From: Timema cristinae
Taxonomy: Eukaryota; Arthropoda; Insecta; Phasmatodea; Timematidae
DNA: 64,000 nt
Reading direction: 5' to 3'
Assembly (NCBI GenBank): GCA_039000515.1
Contig: JBCFYV010011135.1
Coordinates: 32,951,876 to 33,015,875 of the forward strand
Shown: positions 40,068-51,820 of the stretch, piece after piece
Position numbering within the stretch: position 1 is the first letter of the stretch
How the letters are laid out: each line of letters begins with the position of its first letter
Made by a program: the position numbers and the translations under genes
The notes under the pieces: generated by a model
Databases searched by the model: none
Told to the model about the DNA's origin: nothing
The model's input: only the letters and a program-made list of their open reading frames with translations

Positions 40068-41634
40068 ATGGTGAGGACTATAGCTGATCCTATATACCAG
40101 GAGTTGATCACACATTCATTAGCTGTGAGGAGGACTATAGCTGATCATATACACCAGGAGTTGATCACACATTCATTAGCTGTGAGGAGGACTATAGCTG
40201 ATCCTATACACCAGGAGTTGATCACACATTCATTAGCTGTGAGGAGGACTATAGCTGATCCTATATACCAGGAGTTGATCACACATTCATTAGCTGTGAG
40301 GAGGACTATAGCTGATCCTATACACCAGGAGTTGATCACACATTCATTAGATCTGAGGAGGACTATAGCTGATCCTATACACCAGGAGTTGATCACACAT
40401 TCATTAGCTGTGAGGAGGACTATAGCTGATCCTATACACCAGGAGTTGATCACACATTCATTAGATCTGAGGAGGACTATAGCTGATCCTATACACCAGG
40501 AGTTGATCACACATTCATTAGCTGTGAGGAGGACTATAGCTGATCACACATTCATTAGCTGTGAGGAGGACTATAGCTGATCCTATATACCAGGAGTTGA
40601 TCACACATTCATTAGCTGTGAGGAGGACTATAGCTGATCCTATACACCAGGAGTTGATCACACATTCATTAGCTGTGAGGAGGACTATAGCTGATCCTAT
40701 ACACCAGGAGTTGATCACACATTCATTAGCTGTGAGGAGGACTATAGCTGATCCTATACACCAGGAGTTGATCACACATTCATTAGATCTGAGGAGGACT
40801 ATAGCTGATCCTATACACCAGGAGTTGATCACACATTCATTAGCTGTGAGGACTATAGCTGATCCTATATACCAGGAGTTGATCACACATTCATTAGTTG
40901 TGAGGAGGACTATAGCTGATCATATACACCAGGAGTTGATCACACATTCATTAGCTGTGAGGAGGACTATAGCTGATCCTATATACCAGGAGTTGATCAC
41001 ACATTCATTAGCTGTGAGGAGGACTATAGCTGATCATATACACCAGGAGTTGATCACACATTCATTAGCTGTGAGGAGGACTATAGCTGATCATATACAC
41101 CAGGAGTTGATCACACATTCATTAGCTGTGAGGAGGACTATAGCTGATCCTATATACCAGGAGTTGATCACACATTCATTAGCTGTGAGGAGGACTATAG
41201 CTGATCCTATATACCAGGAGTTGATCACACATTCATTAGCTGTGAGGAGGACTATAGCTGATCCTATATACCAGGAGTTGATCACACATTCATTAGCTGT
41301 GAGGAGGACTATAGCTGATCATATACACCAGGAGTTGATCACACATTCATTAGCTGTGAGGAGGACTATAGCTGATCCTATACACCAGGAGTTGATCACA
41401 CATTCATTAGCTGTGAGGAGGACTATAGCTGATCCTATATACCAGGAGTTGATCACACATTCATTAGCTGTGAGGAGGACTATAGCTGATCCTATACACC
41501 AGGAGTTGATCACACATTCATTAGCTGTGAGGAGGACTATAGCTGATCCTATATACCAGGAGTTGATCACACATTCATTAGCTGTGAGGAGGACTATAGC
41601 TGATCATATACACCAGGAGTTGATCACACATTCA
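40068..41634 (+). repeat. 57-bp array open on both strands
   Basis: About 27 copies of a 57-bp unit. The + frame repeats RRTIADPIHQELITHSLAV (19 residues) and the minus frame repeats INSWCIGSAIVLLTANECV. Open frames of 170 and 367 codons result. The break between them (near 40535) is a 20-bp loss between two GATC words. Variation among units is Y/H, P/H and AV/DL. I recognise no domain. It could be a minisatellite whose length happens to keep frame. Confidence 0.93.
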
Positions 41635-42040
41635 TTGATGCCTCTGGCAAAGTTCCAAAACTAGACTCATTTAAAAGTTTTATGACCGCCTGACTGCAAC
41701 GCTCGCCTGTAGTGATTGTTTTTTTCATTTTTTTTTTAAGGAACAGATTCTCAAAACCTCTTCCAAATCTACACAATCCTGATTTTCGGAATTCTGCCGA
41801 GAAATAGTTGGCTATAAAACATAGTGATACTTTCAGTTCAGCGGACCTGCGGGACAGCATTTTTATTGGTAACTTTCCCAAATACTTTTATAATAAATCT
41901 TTCTATTTAATATGTGAAGCGATTCCTTTAAACAATAACCCACAGAGTTTTTAAAAAAACAACTATCATCATTATATTTAACTTTCTCTATTCCCCTCTG
42001 AGAAAGAAATACTGCATAAAAAACAAAAATGAATCAAATT
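41635..42040. other. Unrecognised stretch after the 57-bp array
   Basis: The forward sequence after the array reads GKVPKLDSFKSFM, loosely like the end of some retroelement ORFs, but this is too short to assign. An 85-codon minus frame at 41624-41881 is unassigned. Confidence 0.3.
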
Positions 42041-42044
42041 CGAA

Positions 42045-42247
42045 ATTTTGACGAATATTGACGTTTCATGACTTTGAAACAGAAAACATTGTTCCCGTGA
42101 TACAATATGTCCGTCCGTCGGTCCGTCTGTATTTCGGCCTAGAGTCGAAACCAGTTAACAGATAGGGGTAAAACATAGTAATTATTCTAGAGTTTACTTA
42201 GGATCCCAAGAGGGGTTTTTGAAATCATCTATTAAACCCTAAAATTA
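42045..42247 (+). repeat. Dispersed repeat D copy
   Basis: AATATTGACGTTTCATGACT, GTCCGTCTGTATTTCGGCCT, AGAGTCGAAACCAGTTAACA, then TAAACCCTAAAATTAAC. Confidence 0.65.
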
Positions 42248-42313
42248 ACTACCTTGACTGATTACACTATGACTATCTTATAAGCTACACCATAGTGGAA
42301 CCAAGCAAGGTAA
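42248..42313 (+). repeat. 72-bp hairpin-containing repeat, single copy
   Basis: TACCTTGACTGATTACACTA, AAGCTACACCATAGTGGAAC and CAAGCAAGGTA are shared with 23038 and 26118. Confidence 0.8.
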
Positions 42314-42590
42314 GCCTGCTACCTCTCAGTCCAAACAAAGCATGTCTCCCTCTGTAAGTTACTCCTGTCCGCCCAACTAGCTCCCAAGGGGTTGGCCCCT
42401 CTGTCGTCCTCTTGATCATCCCTGTTGGCGCCGGCGGCTCACGAACACTATCCACGCGTAGCTAGAACCCCCCAGAGGACGTCTACCCCTCTCCCTCCCT
42501 TAGTCGCTCTTCATTTGTCATCTCCTGCTTAGATTTTTACCGTTGCACAGCGCTATTTGGTCGAGAGTCAGGCAGTGTCATATACTATAC
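42314..42590. other. Unrecognised, GC-richer stretch
   Basis: Contains GTTGGCGCCGGCGGCTCACG near 42424. No coding motif recognised. Confidence 0.35.
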
Positions 42591-42593
42591 TAG

Positions 42594-43015
42594 TGTGCAC
42601 CCTGTGAGTCATCCATTCCTGATAGTATTCTATAATAGAGTGCACCCTGTGAGTCTTCCATTCCTGGTAGTATTCTATAATAGAGTGCACCTCGTGAGTC
42701 TTCCATTCCTGGTAGTATTCTATAATAGAGTGCACCCTGTGAGTCTTCCATTCCTGGTAGTATTCTATAATAGAGTGCACCTTGTGAGTCTTCCATTCCT
42801 GATAGTATTATATAATAGAGTGCACCTTGTGAGTAAACCATTCATTTAAGTCTTTTATAATAATGTGCACCATTTGAGCCAGTAATTTCTGTTAATCCTC
42901 TATACTAGTGTACAAGCTTTAAATCGTTTATACCTGGTAATATTGTATATTATGATGCACTATTTAAGCTATCCATGCTGGTAGTATTCTATACTGATGT
43001 GCAAACTATGAAAAG
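42594..43015 (+). repeat. 45-bp array, decaying to the right
   Basis: About six good copies to 42850 (GTGCACCCTGTGAGTCTTCC, ATTCCTGGTAGTATTCTATA). Increasingly diverged copies follow to about 43015, spaced by recognisable GTGCAC or GATGCAC starts. The 15-codon period gives frames on both strands that I do not regard as genes. Confidence 0.88.
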
Positions 43016-43462
43016 TCGACGTTCATCAAAATCTCTATTACGATTTTTTTTTTTTCAAGAGAAAGGAAAAACTGAAACTTTCTATTACTTAGTCAGAAAA
43101 CGGGCAGTAAAACTTTTTGACGTACCGTAAAAAAAAAAAATGTTCATATATATCTTGAAATTACAGGCTAAATAAATTGAATGTAATATTTCTCTAGGCG
43201 CTTTCCTTGGCAGAGTTTTAGGTCTAAATATTTTTCATTACAACGGAATGTCTGATGAAATAACTTATAACAATGGCGTCATATCTTCTACAGACATCAT
43301 GATAACTTCAATTAAACGAACCTTCAACAAAAAAAAAAAAACTTCTGGCTCCCGACTTTATTTAATGCTGTAAAGTAGGATTGCTAATATATATATATAT
43401 AAAACTTTCAATGGGCATAGACGACGTTTAGAGACTTTGGCTTCAGTTACAAGCAGAGTATA
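43016..43462. other. Unrecognised AT-rich stretch
   Basis: Poly-A/T runs and a short (TA)n near 43390. No gene. Confidence 0.4.
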
Positions 43463-43465
43463 AAA

Positions 43466-43735
43466 TATTATTATTATTAGCACCGCATCTTACTACCCGT
43501 TCGGGATACGCTAATGTGTAATAGTAGGGTGATTGTGAGATGAGATGGAGGACCTACAGTTTAACGTGGAATCCGAACCACGGTGGAGGCCTGGCATCCC
43601 ACACATTCACAAGATGTCTTGTCAGAGGTGAAGGAAGGGTTTGGTAATCAGATAAATCTGTGCCGGGACCGAGGATTGAACCCCGGACCCCCAGCACATA
43701 AGTCTGACACCTTACCCCCTAGACGACCAGGTCAC
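43466..43735 (-). mobile_element. SINE-A copy abutting the 51-bp array
   Basis: ATTATTATTAGCACCGCATC tail side; head complement TAGACGACCAGGTCACC ends exactly where the 51-bp repeat begins. A short internal loss removes the TATACGCACTTA part. Confidence 0.93.
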
Positions 43736-43992
43736 CGCTAGAACAGTTACTACAGTCCAATGTTCATAAAAAGAACCTTATCTGACAGCTAGAACAGTTA
43801 CTACAGTCCAATGTTCATAAAAAGAACCTTATCTGACAGCTAGAACAGTTACTACAGTCCAATGTTCATAAAAAGAACCTTATCTGACAGCTAGAACAGT
43901 TACTACAGTCCAATGTTCATAGGAAGAACCTTATCTGACAGCTAGAACAGTTACTACAGTCCAATGTTCATAAAAAGAACCCTATATGACAT
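43736..43992 (-). repeat. 51-bp array, locus 3, inverted
   Basis: Five copies of GCTAGAACAGTTACTACAGT, CCAATGTTCATAAAAAGAAC, CTTATCTGACA. Four of the five share the AAAAAG variant, suggesting recent local expansion. Confidence 0.95.
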
Positions 43993-44440
43993 TATCAATA
44001 CCCACAAAATAAAAATAATATAGTAAAATGTTATCAATGTTAACCGTAACAAACAAGTTTGCGTTATCTAAAGTTTCTTCCGACCAGAATTATAATCTAG
44101 TTCAAGTGTTTTCAACGTAGAAATACCCGAGGGCTACAGTTTAATACTCGAGTCTTGTCATAATCGGGAGCTCCCGGCTATCTATCCAAAGGTCCTGGGT
44201 TCAATTCCTGGCTTAAAGGAATAAACGTAACATTGGTGAAATGTGCGTTTTCCCTTTCACAGAGATGAACAACCTGTGGGAAGGGGGGGGGGGGGGTTGG
44301 TATGTTATGCCTGTTCTAGATCTAAGTTAGTTTGTAAGTCAGTGTTTCTGATATTATAAATTAGTTTAAAAAGTTCACATTAAATATCTCAAATAAATGT
44401 TCTATAAGAAACTTTGTAAACTGAAAAGAAAAAGAAAAAA
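43993..44440. other. Unrecognised stretch with a half tRNA-like segment
   Basis: Around 44165-44215, ATCCAAAGGTCCTGGGTTCA followed by ATTCCTGG looks like the anticodon-to-T-arm half of a tRNA. A G run lies at 44284-44296. Confidence 0.4.
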
Positions 44441-44796
44441 AAGCATCGTGGTCCACTAGTTGTAAACCCCTGCTCTAGTTTAATTAGAGTGCATCATAAG
44501 TGTAGTTGACGAGTGTGTGTGGTTCGAGCCGGATGCCAGGTCACTGGCACCGAGTGTGTGAATGTGTGTGATGTGTTTGTAAACTCAAAATATCCCTCTT
44601 ACTCCGTAACCCTCCCCTATTCCACCCCCCCCCCCCCCAGAACATCCACACGCTGGTCCCTAGGCTGAACAAACCGTGCTAAATTAGACCAGGCCCGCCA
44701 TGTACAGCTCTCTTCCTGTCTGTCTGTCTATCCGTACTACACTGAGAACAACATGCAGTGCAGAAGTGTGACGTCATGTCTGGCTTATCCCAAACT
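44441..44796. other. hAT-like end, then unrecognised sequence
   Basis: GTGGTCCACTAGTTGTAAAC CCCTGCTCTAG (about 44449-44481) resembles a hAT-type end. A C run lies at about 44627-44638. Nothing else was recognised. Confidence 0.4.
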
Positions 44797-46196
44797 ACTG
44801 CTGCTAGTGTTGCTGTCCTAGGTTAAGTTAGTTTGTAAGTCTATATCCCTGTGTTGGTCCTGTTACCCAGATATTACAACTCCTGGTGCTAGTGTTGCTG
44901 TCCTAGGTTAAGTTAGTTTGTAAGTCTATATCCCTGTGTTGGTCCTGTTACCCAGATATTACAACTCCTGGTGCTAGTGTTGCTGTCCTAGGTTAAGTTA
45001 GTTTGTAAGTCTATATCCCTGTGTTGGTCCTGTTACCCAGATATTACAACTCCTGGTGCTAGTGTTGCTGTCCTAGGTTAAGTTAGTTTGTAAGTCTATA
45101 TCCCTGTGTTGGTCCTGTTACCAAGATATTACAACTCCTGATGCTAGTGTTGCGGTCCTAGGTTAAGTTAGTTTGTAAGTCTATATCCCTGTGTTAGTCC
45201 TGTTACCCAGATATTACAACTCCTGGTGCTAGTGTTGCTGTCCTAGGTTAAGTTAGTTTGTAAGTCTATATCCCTGTGTTGGTCCTGTTACCCAGATATT
45301 ACATCTCCTGGTGCTAGTGTTGCTGTCCTAGGTTAAGTTAGCTTGTAAGTCTATATCCCTGTGTTGGTGCTGTTACCCAGATATTACAACTCCTGGTGCT
45401 AGGGTTGCTGTCCTAGGTTAAGTTAGTTTGTAAGTCTATATCCCTGTGTTGGTCCTGTTACCCAGATATTACAACTCCTAGTGCTAGTGTTGCTGTCCTA
45501 GGTTAAGTTAGTTTGTAAGTCTATATCCTGTGTTGGTCCTGTTATCCAGATATCACAACTCCTGGTACTAGTGTTGCTGTCCTAGGTTAAGTTAGTTTGT
45601 AAGTCTATATCTCTGTATGTGTTGGTCCTGTTACCCAGATATTACAACTCCTGATGCTAGTGTTGCTGTCCTAGGTTAAGTTAGTTTGTAAGTCTATATC
45701 CCTGTGTTAGTCCTGTTACCCAGATATTACAACACCTGATGCTAGTGTTGCTGTCCTAGGTTAAGTTAGTTTGTAAGTCTATATCCCTGTGTTGGTCCTG
45801 TTATCCAGATATCACAACTCCTGGTACTAGTGTTGCTGTCCGAGGTTAAGTTAGTTTGTAAGTCTATATCCCTGTATGTGTTGGTCCTGTTACCCAGATA
45901 TTACAACTCCTGATGCTAGTGTTGCTGTCCTAGGTTAAGTTAGTTTGTAAGTCTATATCCCTGTGTTAGTCCTGTTACCCAGATATTACAACTCCTGGTG
46001 CTAGTGTTGCTGTCCTAGGTTAAGTTAGTTTGTAAGTCTATATCCCTGTGTTGGTCATGTTACCCAGATATTACAACTCCTGGTGCTAGTGTTGCTGTCC
46101 TAGGTTAAGTTAGTTTGTAAGTCTATATCCCTGTGTTAGTCCTGTTACCCAGATATTACAACACCTGATGCTAGTGTTGCTGTCCTAGGTTAAGTT
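44797..46196 (+). repeat. 85-bp tandem array, locus 3 (largest)
   Basis: About 16 copies. Several consecutive units are identical or nearly so. Two units carry a TATG insertion (CTGTATGTGTTGG near 45613 and 45870), and they recur with the same neighbouring variants, implying duplication of multi-unit blocks. Confidence 0.96.
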
Positions 46197-46739
46197 ATTT
46201 TATATATTGAATAAAGATAGATTGTTTTAAAAAAATGCTCGTTCAAATAATTTTTATCAATAGAAAATAGTTTACTCGATCACAAAATATCACAAATATT
46301 TGAATTTAATAAAAAAATTACATTAATTTTTCAAATATTCTCTCCATCTCTTAATTAAATTCCAACCGGTTTTATTAAAACAAACCATATTGAAACTGGG
46401 AAATTATATGGTTCAATTATTTTTAGAAATCGCGTGAAAGGTTATGTAAATATTTATGCACAAAATGTAATACGAGCTAGATAAAAATTCTTATCTTTTT
46501 GAATTAAAAATAAAAAGTTTTAAAGTTTTAAATCCAACAAACACTTTATTTCACTCTACAATAATGATCTATGATCACACATGTGGATTATTTAGTTTTA
46601 AGTTTTCTACTTGCCTGTACAATTGAATGAATACAAGATATCTAGATTTAGAAAGAAAAAAAAACTTTAGTGCAAAGGCTTGCATACTTTTATCAACCTC
46701 GCTTTAATGGTTACTATTTTATGAAAACTAAGATTCATA
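46197..46739. other. AT-rich unrecognised stretch
   Basis: No repeat shared within the window or coding signal supported. Confidence 0.4.
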
Positions 46740-46827
46740 AGATTTGATTAAGTAGCCAAGCTATATCCTATATATTATTTATGTTGTTAACATCACCTTT
46801 TTCTCAACTAATACAAAGCCTACAGCA

Positions 46828-46873
<46 letters not shown>

Positions 46874-47410
46874 GCACCGCGTCTTACTACCCGTTCGGGT
46901 TGTACGCACTTACGCTAATGTGTAATGGTAGGGTGATTGTGAGATGAAATGAAGGACCTACAGTTTAACGTGGGATCCGAACCACGGTGGAGGCCTGGCA
47001 TTCCCCACATTCACAAGATGTCTTGTCAGAGGTGAAGGAAGGGTTTGGAAATCAGATAAATCTGTGCCGGGACCGAGGATTGAACCCCGGCCGCCAGCAT
47101 AGAAGTCTGACACCTTACTCCTAGACCGCCAGGTCACCCAACTACAGCGATGAATAAGGTATCAGTGGATAGGATATTTTACCGACCTCTGACATAGCAT
47201 ACCCAGTTTATGTTAAAACACATTGTTTGTTTAAAATTTAAATCAAAAGAATAATCTAACAATAAGTTTGTATCAATTACCGAAAATAAACTCTTTGCTA
47301 TTTTGAATATACACTTCACTGAGTATTTAATTTTAACAACCCAACAAAAGACTAATTTGTGGGGGGGGGGGGAGAGTTTGAATGTGCGAAAGTTTGCCAA
47401 GGGTTTTTGA
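46740..47410. repeat. Duplicated segment, SINE-filled copy
   Basis: Apart from the SINE at 46829-47138 this matches 51185-51535: AATACAAAGCCTACAGC, GATGAATAAGGTATCAGTGG, TAACATAGCATACCCAGTTT-like and ATCAATTACCGAAAATAAAC. It continues into the tRNA-module element at 47400. The 87-codon minus frame is not conserved as a protein in the sister copy. Confidence 0.8.
46829..47138 (-). mobile_element. SINE-A, full length, with empty site elsewhere in the window
   Basis: (ATT)n at about 46829-46873, tail AGCACCGCGTCTTACTACCC, head complement CTAGACCGCCAGGTCACCC. CTACAGC is present on both sides but only once in the sister segment (AAGCCTACAGCGATGAATAA near 51250), so this is a true insertion with a ~7-bp TSD. 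Confidence 0.95.
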
Positions 47411-47805
47411 TAATTACAATTATAGCCGCATTTAAATATCATACTAATTAAGTTGAAAATAACACCTGAACACAGGAATCAAACCCGGGACCTTAAGCTT
47501 AGTACGCCAATGCTCTAACCACTGAGCTATCTATTCATTCATACAGTTGTCATTATACAGTTGTCATTGTACAGCTGACGTATATTTGGTAGCGTAAAAC
47601 CCTCCAAAGTCGAAGATGTCTGAGTTTTCTAATAGCTCGTGATCTTAATTGATTGCTTAGATACGTAGCTAACGATTTACACACGTCCAACACAGACTCT
47701 GCCTTAAAATATGAGTGAAGAATGACCTCTGGCATGGGACAGTGGTTAGAGTATCGTCTTGATAATCCAAAGGTTCCGGGCTCAATTCCCGTGTACAGGA
47801 GTCAT
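47400..47805. mobile_element. Element with two outward tRNA-like modules, second copy
   Basis: Minus-strand tRNA-like module at ~47463-47530 (GGGTTTGATTCC B box). Spacer as at 37870-38080. Plus-strand module at ~47735-47800 (GGGACAGTGGTTAGAGTATC, TCTTGATAATCC, GGGCTCAATTCCC); its anticodon-like GAT in TTGATAA would be Ile-type, but the 5' acceptor strand does not pair. Not called a functional tRNA. Confidence 0.6.
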
Positions 47806-47991
47806 TTCTCTATTTATACGATATTAATAAGTTTGTTTTATTAGCACACAAAATACTCACTTTTACTTTATAAAGTAATATGGCCTTTTTGACGCAGATT
47901 CTCTGACGCATTAGCTAAGAAGGTAGCTAAATAGCTAAGGCTTGATTCCCGGTAAGTACGGAAAATTTAACATAATAATCTTCTGTGTTGA

Positions 47992-48250
47992 GAGGGTCCG
48001 GGGTTCAATCCTCGGTCCCGGCACAGATTTATTTGATTACCAAACCCTTCCTTCACCCTTTGACAAGACGTGTATTAATCACAACTTGTGAATGTGTGGA
48101 ATGCCAGACCTCCACCGTGGTTCGGATTCCACGTTAAACTGTAGGTCCTTCATTTCATCTCACAATCACCCTACCATTACACATTAGTGTAAGTGCGTCT
48201 AACCCGGACGGGTAGTAAGACGCGGTGATATTATTATTATTAATAATAGC
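47992..48250 (+). mobile_element. SINE-A, 5'-truncated
   Basis: Starts inside the tRNA-like head at GGTCCGGGGTTCAATCCTCG, has the full body and GGACGGGTAGTAAGACGCGG, then an ATT/TAA tail. Confidence 0.92.
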
Positions 48251-49170
48251 AATAATGTGAGTTTCCCTTTAACAATGATTAATTAATGGTCTGGGGGCTG
48301 TGTGTTGTGTCTGATGTAGATTTAAGTTCTTCTTCTGAATATTCGAATCTGTTTCCAGTTGGGTTCTAACAATGTCTGTTTGCCAGACTGTAAAACAATG
48401 TTGTGAGTTTTATTCTTGTTTCTGAGATGAAAGGGGGGGGGGGGGAGTGTGTTTTTTGGGGGAGGATAAGGGGAGGGGGGCTACACATAAATTTCCAGAA
48501 ACCAACACAAGAGGAGGTACTACTTTTTAAAGTCTGTTGTCCTCCTTAATTAAACCAATTTCGAAAGGAAACGAAAAGAGGATTTTAAGGGTACTTGCAT
48601 TTATACAAAAAAAAATACAAAAATAAGATTAAAAAAATGTACGGGAGGTGTAAACTTTCTTTTTGGTTTTTATTTGCCATGAAATGTATCTCACATTGGA
48701 CCACTTTCTTCCTTTATGCCTTTTTTATTTTTATCCAACAACTTCACTTTTAAGTAAATCAAAAACTTTTTTTTTTACATATATATATATATAACACCGG
48801 TGGGTAAAGTTTGTCAGAAAAGTTAAGTTAAACTCAAAGTAGATGTCGTTATAAAGTTAAATTTATTTCCTGGAAACGAATACTTAGGAGTATTTACACC
48901 CTTAACTTCTGGATTTATTTTTAGAAAATATATTTGTCTGTAAAGTACAAAATTGCTACCACTCCAGCTCTATAATTTGAGTAGCGCTATGGATATAAAT
49001 TGAATTACTGACAATTTGAACTGGTTAAAGATATTACATAGCAATCTAACTATTTTTTGAATGAGATTTATCGTAAACAGGGTGTTTACAAAGTAGAAGA
49101 CAACCAAGTCTAAATGTCTTAGTTTTTCATAATTATAGATGAATAATATTGTAATCATGAAAAATGTCTA
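48251..49170. other. Unrecognised stretch
   Basis: G run at about 48433-48445, GGGGGAGGATAAGGGGAGGG, and AT-rich sequence. No gene. Confidence 0.4.
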
Positions 49171-49490
49171 CTTTGAGATTAAATTATTATTATTATTATT
49201 ATTATTATTATTGGCACCGCGTCTTACTACCCGTTCGGGTTATACGCACTTACGCTAATGTGTAATGGTAGGGTGATTGTGAGATGAAATGGAGGACCTA
49301 CAGTTTAACGTGGAATCCGAACCACGGTGGAGGCCTGACATTCCTCACATTCACAAGATGTCTTGTCAGAGGTGAAGGAAGGGTTTGGTAATCAGATAAA
49401 TCTTTGCCGGGACCGAGGATTGAACCCCGGCCGCCAGCATAGAAGTCTGACACCTTACCCCTAGACCCCCAGGTCACCTTTGAGATTAAA
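49171..49490 (-). mobile_element. SINE-A, full length, 13-bp TSD
   Basis: TSD CTTTGAGATTAAA at 49171-49183 and 49478-49490. The SINE (49184-49477) reads on the minus strand from GGTGACC... to (TAA)n. Confidence 0.96.
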
Positions 49491-49529
49491 AGCTAACGTT
49501 TTATGTTCCCACAAACATAAATAATGTAT

Positions 49530-49620
49530 GTCTTACAATTCTGTCTGTCTGTCTGTCTGTACCTCGGGCTAGAGCCGGAAATGTTTGATTTGAGTTCGTT
49601 TACACTTCATTACTATATAT
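49530..49620 (+). repeat. Dispersed repeat D, short fragment
   Basis: TCTGTCTGTCTGTCTGTACC, TCGGGCTAGAGCCGGAAATG only. Confidence 0.55.
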
Positions 49621-50133
49621 TATATGTAGTGTCAGCTCGTAGCTAAAATTAGTGGGGTTGCTGACCCAGAATTTTTTTAGCCTTTGTTTTAAAATTGTGT
49701 AAAGGGAAAAAGAACATGTATAAATATAAAATTTATTCATAAACTTGATAAAATCTTAACAAAAAAAAAACTCTTTTACTTACTTTAATTTAAATTGTTA
49801 CAGTTCAAGCTTGATCTAATTATTTAAAAATGAAAATCTATTCTTCTTGTTTTAATTTGCGCAAAAAGTTCAATAATTTTCTCCTTGATCTCTGGATGAC
49901 AATTGAGGAAATTTTTCTCCATTGAAAGTACTGCAAGCGCATTTAGTCTTTCTGTTAAATAAAAGAACCGAAAAAAATGAATCAAATATAATAGCTGGAA
50001 GCAGAATAATAATCTAATTCTACACACTTCTACACTTTATCACATTCAAGAATATAGTACACGGTTTTTAAGCACAAAATACTCTGAGTAAAAAAAAAAC
50101 TTCCTTCCACCATCAAAACAGAGCTTTTACGCA
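49621..50133. other. Unrecognised AT-rich stretch
   Basis: A 67-codon minus frame at 49824-50027 has no recognisable motif. Confidence 0.35.
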
Positions 50134-50279
50134 CTGGGAAAGTGGAAAAAATTATTTTAGAAAAAAATAATCTCCCCAGTATACCTGACCGAGATTGGAA
50201 CCTCGATCTACCCCGTTCAACGTCAGTCTAGTCTACTACGAGAGTAGCGCGTTAGACCACGCGGCCACCGAAGAGGGTG
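50134..50279 (-). mobile_element. SINE-B copy, tail half missing
   Basis: GGGAAAGTGGAAAAAATTAT, CCGAGATTGGAACCTCGATC, head complement CCACGCGGCCACCGAAGAGG. Confidence 0.8.
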
Positions 50280-51184
50280 AATTGAATCCAACCGGGAATC
50301 GATCATTCCTCTGTCACTGATGACCTACACTTAAAACAAGACTTGACGTTTATTCCACGTATTTACCAATGCATGGGAGTGTTCCATTTTTGTTTTACTT
50401 AATAAACCAAGGTCTCTAGTTTTTTCAGGAACAGACGGACTCGAGCTGGGAAATATTGTTAGCGATGTCCATCAGGGGCGCCAGAAACCGATTAACAGTC
50501 ATGTGCCTGAAGAGTTGAGGGGGAGAGGGAATGAATGACCTTCATACCCCCCCCTCCTCCACACCCCCTTCTTCCTCATAATCGTGACAGGGTGACAGTT
50601 ATCGAACGAAGCATGGACCCATGTGATCGGTTGTCCAACGGGTCGCGGACCATACGTGTAGTAACCCTGTTATCTTTTAAACCCCCTTATTAATGATGCA
50701 GAAGTACGCCACTGAGAGACTCTAGGTTTTCGTTTATTTTTTTATTTTTTTGCGATGCCAAGCATTGAGTGTGATTACGAACCCAAACAATGCTAAGTAT
50801 TCGATTCCAAATTTGAAAATTTCGAATATTAATATAAAAAAAAATCGATTTGAAAATCTAAATTATTTATATTTAAAAAATAAATATTAGATTTTAAATT
50901 TTAAATTATGAATCTTATGATTTACAAATATATATTCGAATACAATTCGAAATTTCAAATTGCGAATATAAGTATTAAAAAAATCCAACAATATTGAAAG
51001 TTTCAAATTCAAATATACTACAGCCCTACTTATTCAATCTAATCTCATTTTAAAGTTCAATTAATTTTTTTTGAAGAGCTATCAACTTATTATAGAAACT
51101 AGCAGTGATCAAATCATTAATTATTTAATCATAATAATTTAGATAAGTCAATATTTACATTTTATTTTAACGAAACATCTCTTA
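50280..51184. other. Unrecognised, with AATTTCGAA-type AT-rich part
   Basis: From about 50800 to 51030 irregular repeats of ATTCGAAATTT/AAATTTGAAA-like words occur. A diverged tRNA-like fragment may lie at 50283-50385. No gene. Confidence 0.4.
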
Positions 51185-51535
51185 TTATCCTAAATATTAT
51201 TTCTGTTGTCAACATCTCTTTTTCTCAACCAATACAAAGCCTACAGCGATGAATAAGGTATCAGTGGATAGGATCTTTTACCGACTTCTAACATAGCATA
51301 CCCAGTTTACGTTAAAACACATTGTTTATTTAAAATTTAAGTTAAAAGAAAAATCTAACAATATTTCTGTATCAATTACCGAAAATAAACTCTCTTTGCT
51401 ATTTTGTGTACACACTTCGCTGAGTATTTAATTTCAACAAACCAACTAAAGACTAAATTAAATTTTTTGGGGGAGGAGAAGGGAGAGGGGAGGAGGTTGA
51501 ATGTGCAAAAGTTTCGCAAGGGTTTACTGGCTTTA
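51185..51535. repeat. Duplicated segment, empty-site copy
   Basis: Sister of 46740-47410 without the SINE: CTCAACCAATACAAAGCCTA, CAGCGATGAATAAGGTATCA, GCATACCCAGTTTACGTTAA. Confidence 0.8.
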
Positions 51536-51614
51536 CTTAATCGTAAAGATTTACGATTTTATAATTTTATAAACGTGTCCTACTAAACGTTCCAAGTTAC
51601 AAGTTTACGATGAG

Positions 51615-51662
51615 TAAGGTTGAATCTAACCGGACGGGTAGTAAGACATGGCGCTAAGGAAA
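51615..51662 (+). mobile_element. SINE-B tail fragment
   Basis: AAGGTTGAATCTAACCGGAC GGGTAGTAAGACATGGCGCT only. Confidence 0.65.
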
Positions 51663-51820
51663 ACAACGAAGTGGTAGTTAATTAAGTAACAAACATTTAA
51701 TAATATTTTAATTTTTAGTTTAGATGACCTTAAGTTGATTTTTTAATGCTCAGAAACAGTCATCTGGCCTAACATTCTAATTTAGATTTTGTTTTGAAAA
51801 AAAACATTCGATTAGAATTA

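Noticed and set aside
40561..41664. A 367-residue open frame as a real repeat protein
   Set aside because: The frame follows from a stop-free 57-bp unit, the opposite strand is open too, and there is no start context, domain or splice evidence. It is kept as an array with a finding.
41635..41720. Retroelement ORF end (KLDSFKSFM) after the 57-bp array
   Set aside because: The match is a dozen residues and could be chance. No other retroelement motif lies in frame.
47735..47800. Functional tRNA-Ile gene
   Set aside because: The anticodon-like GAT loop and T-arm are visible, but the 5' acceptor side does not pair with the 3' side.
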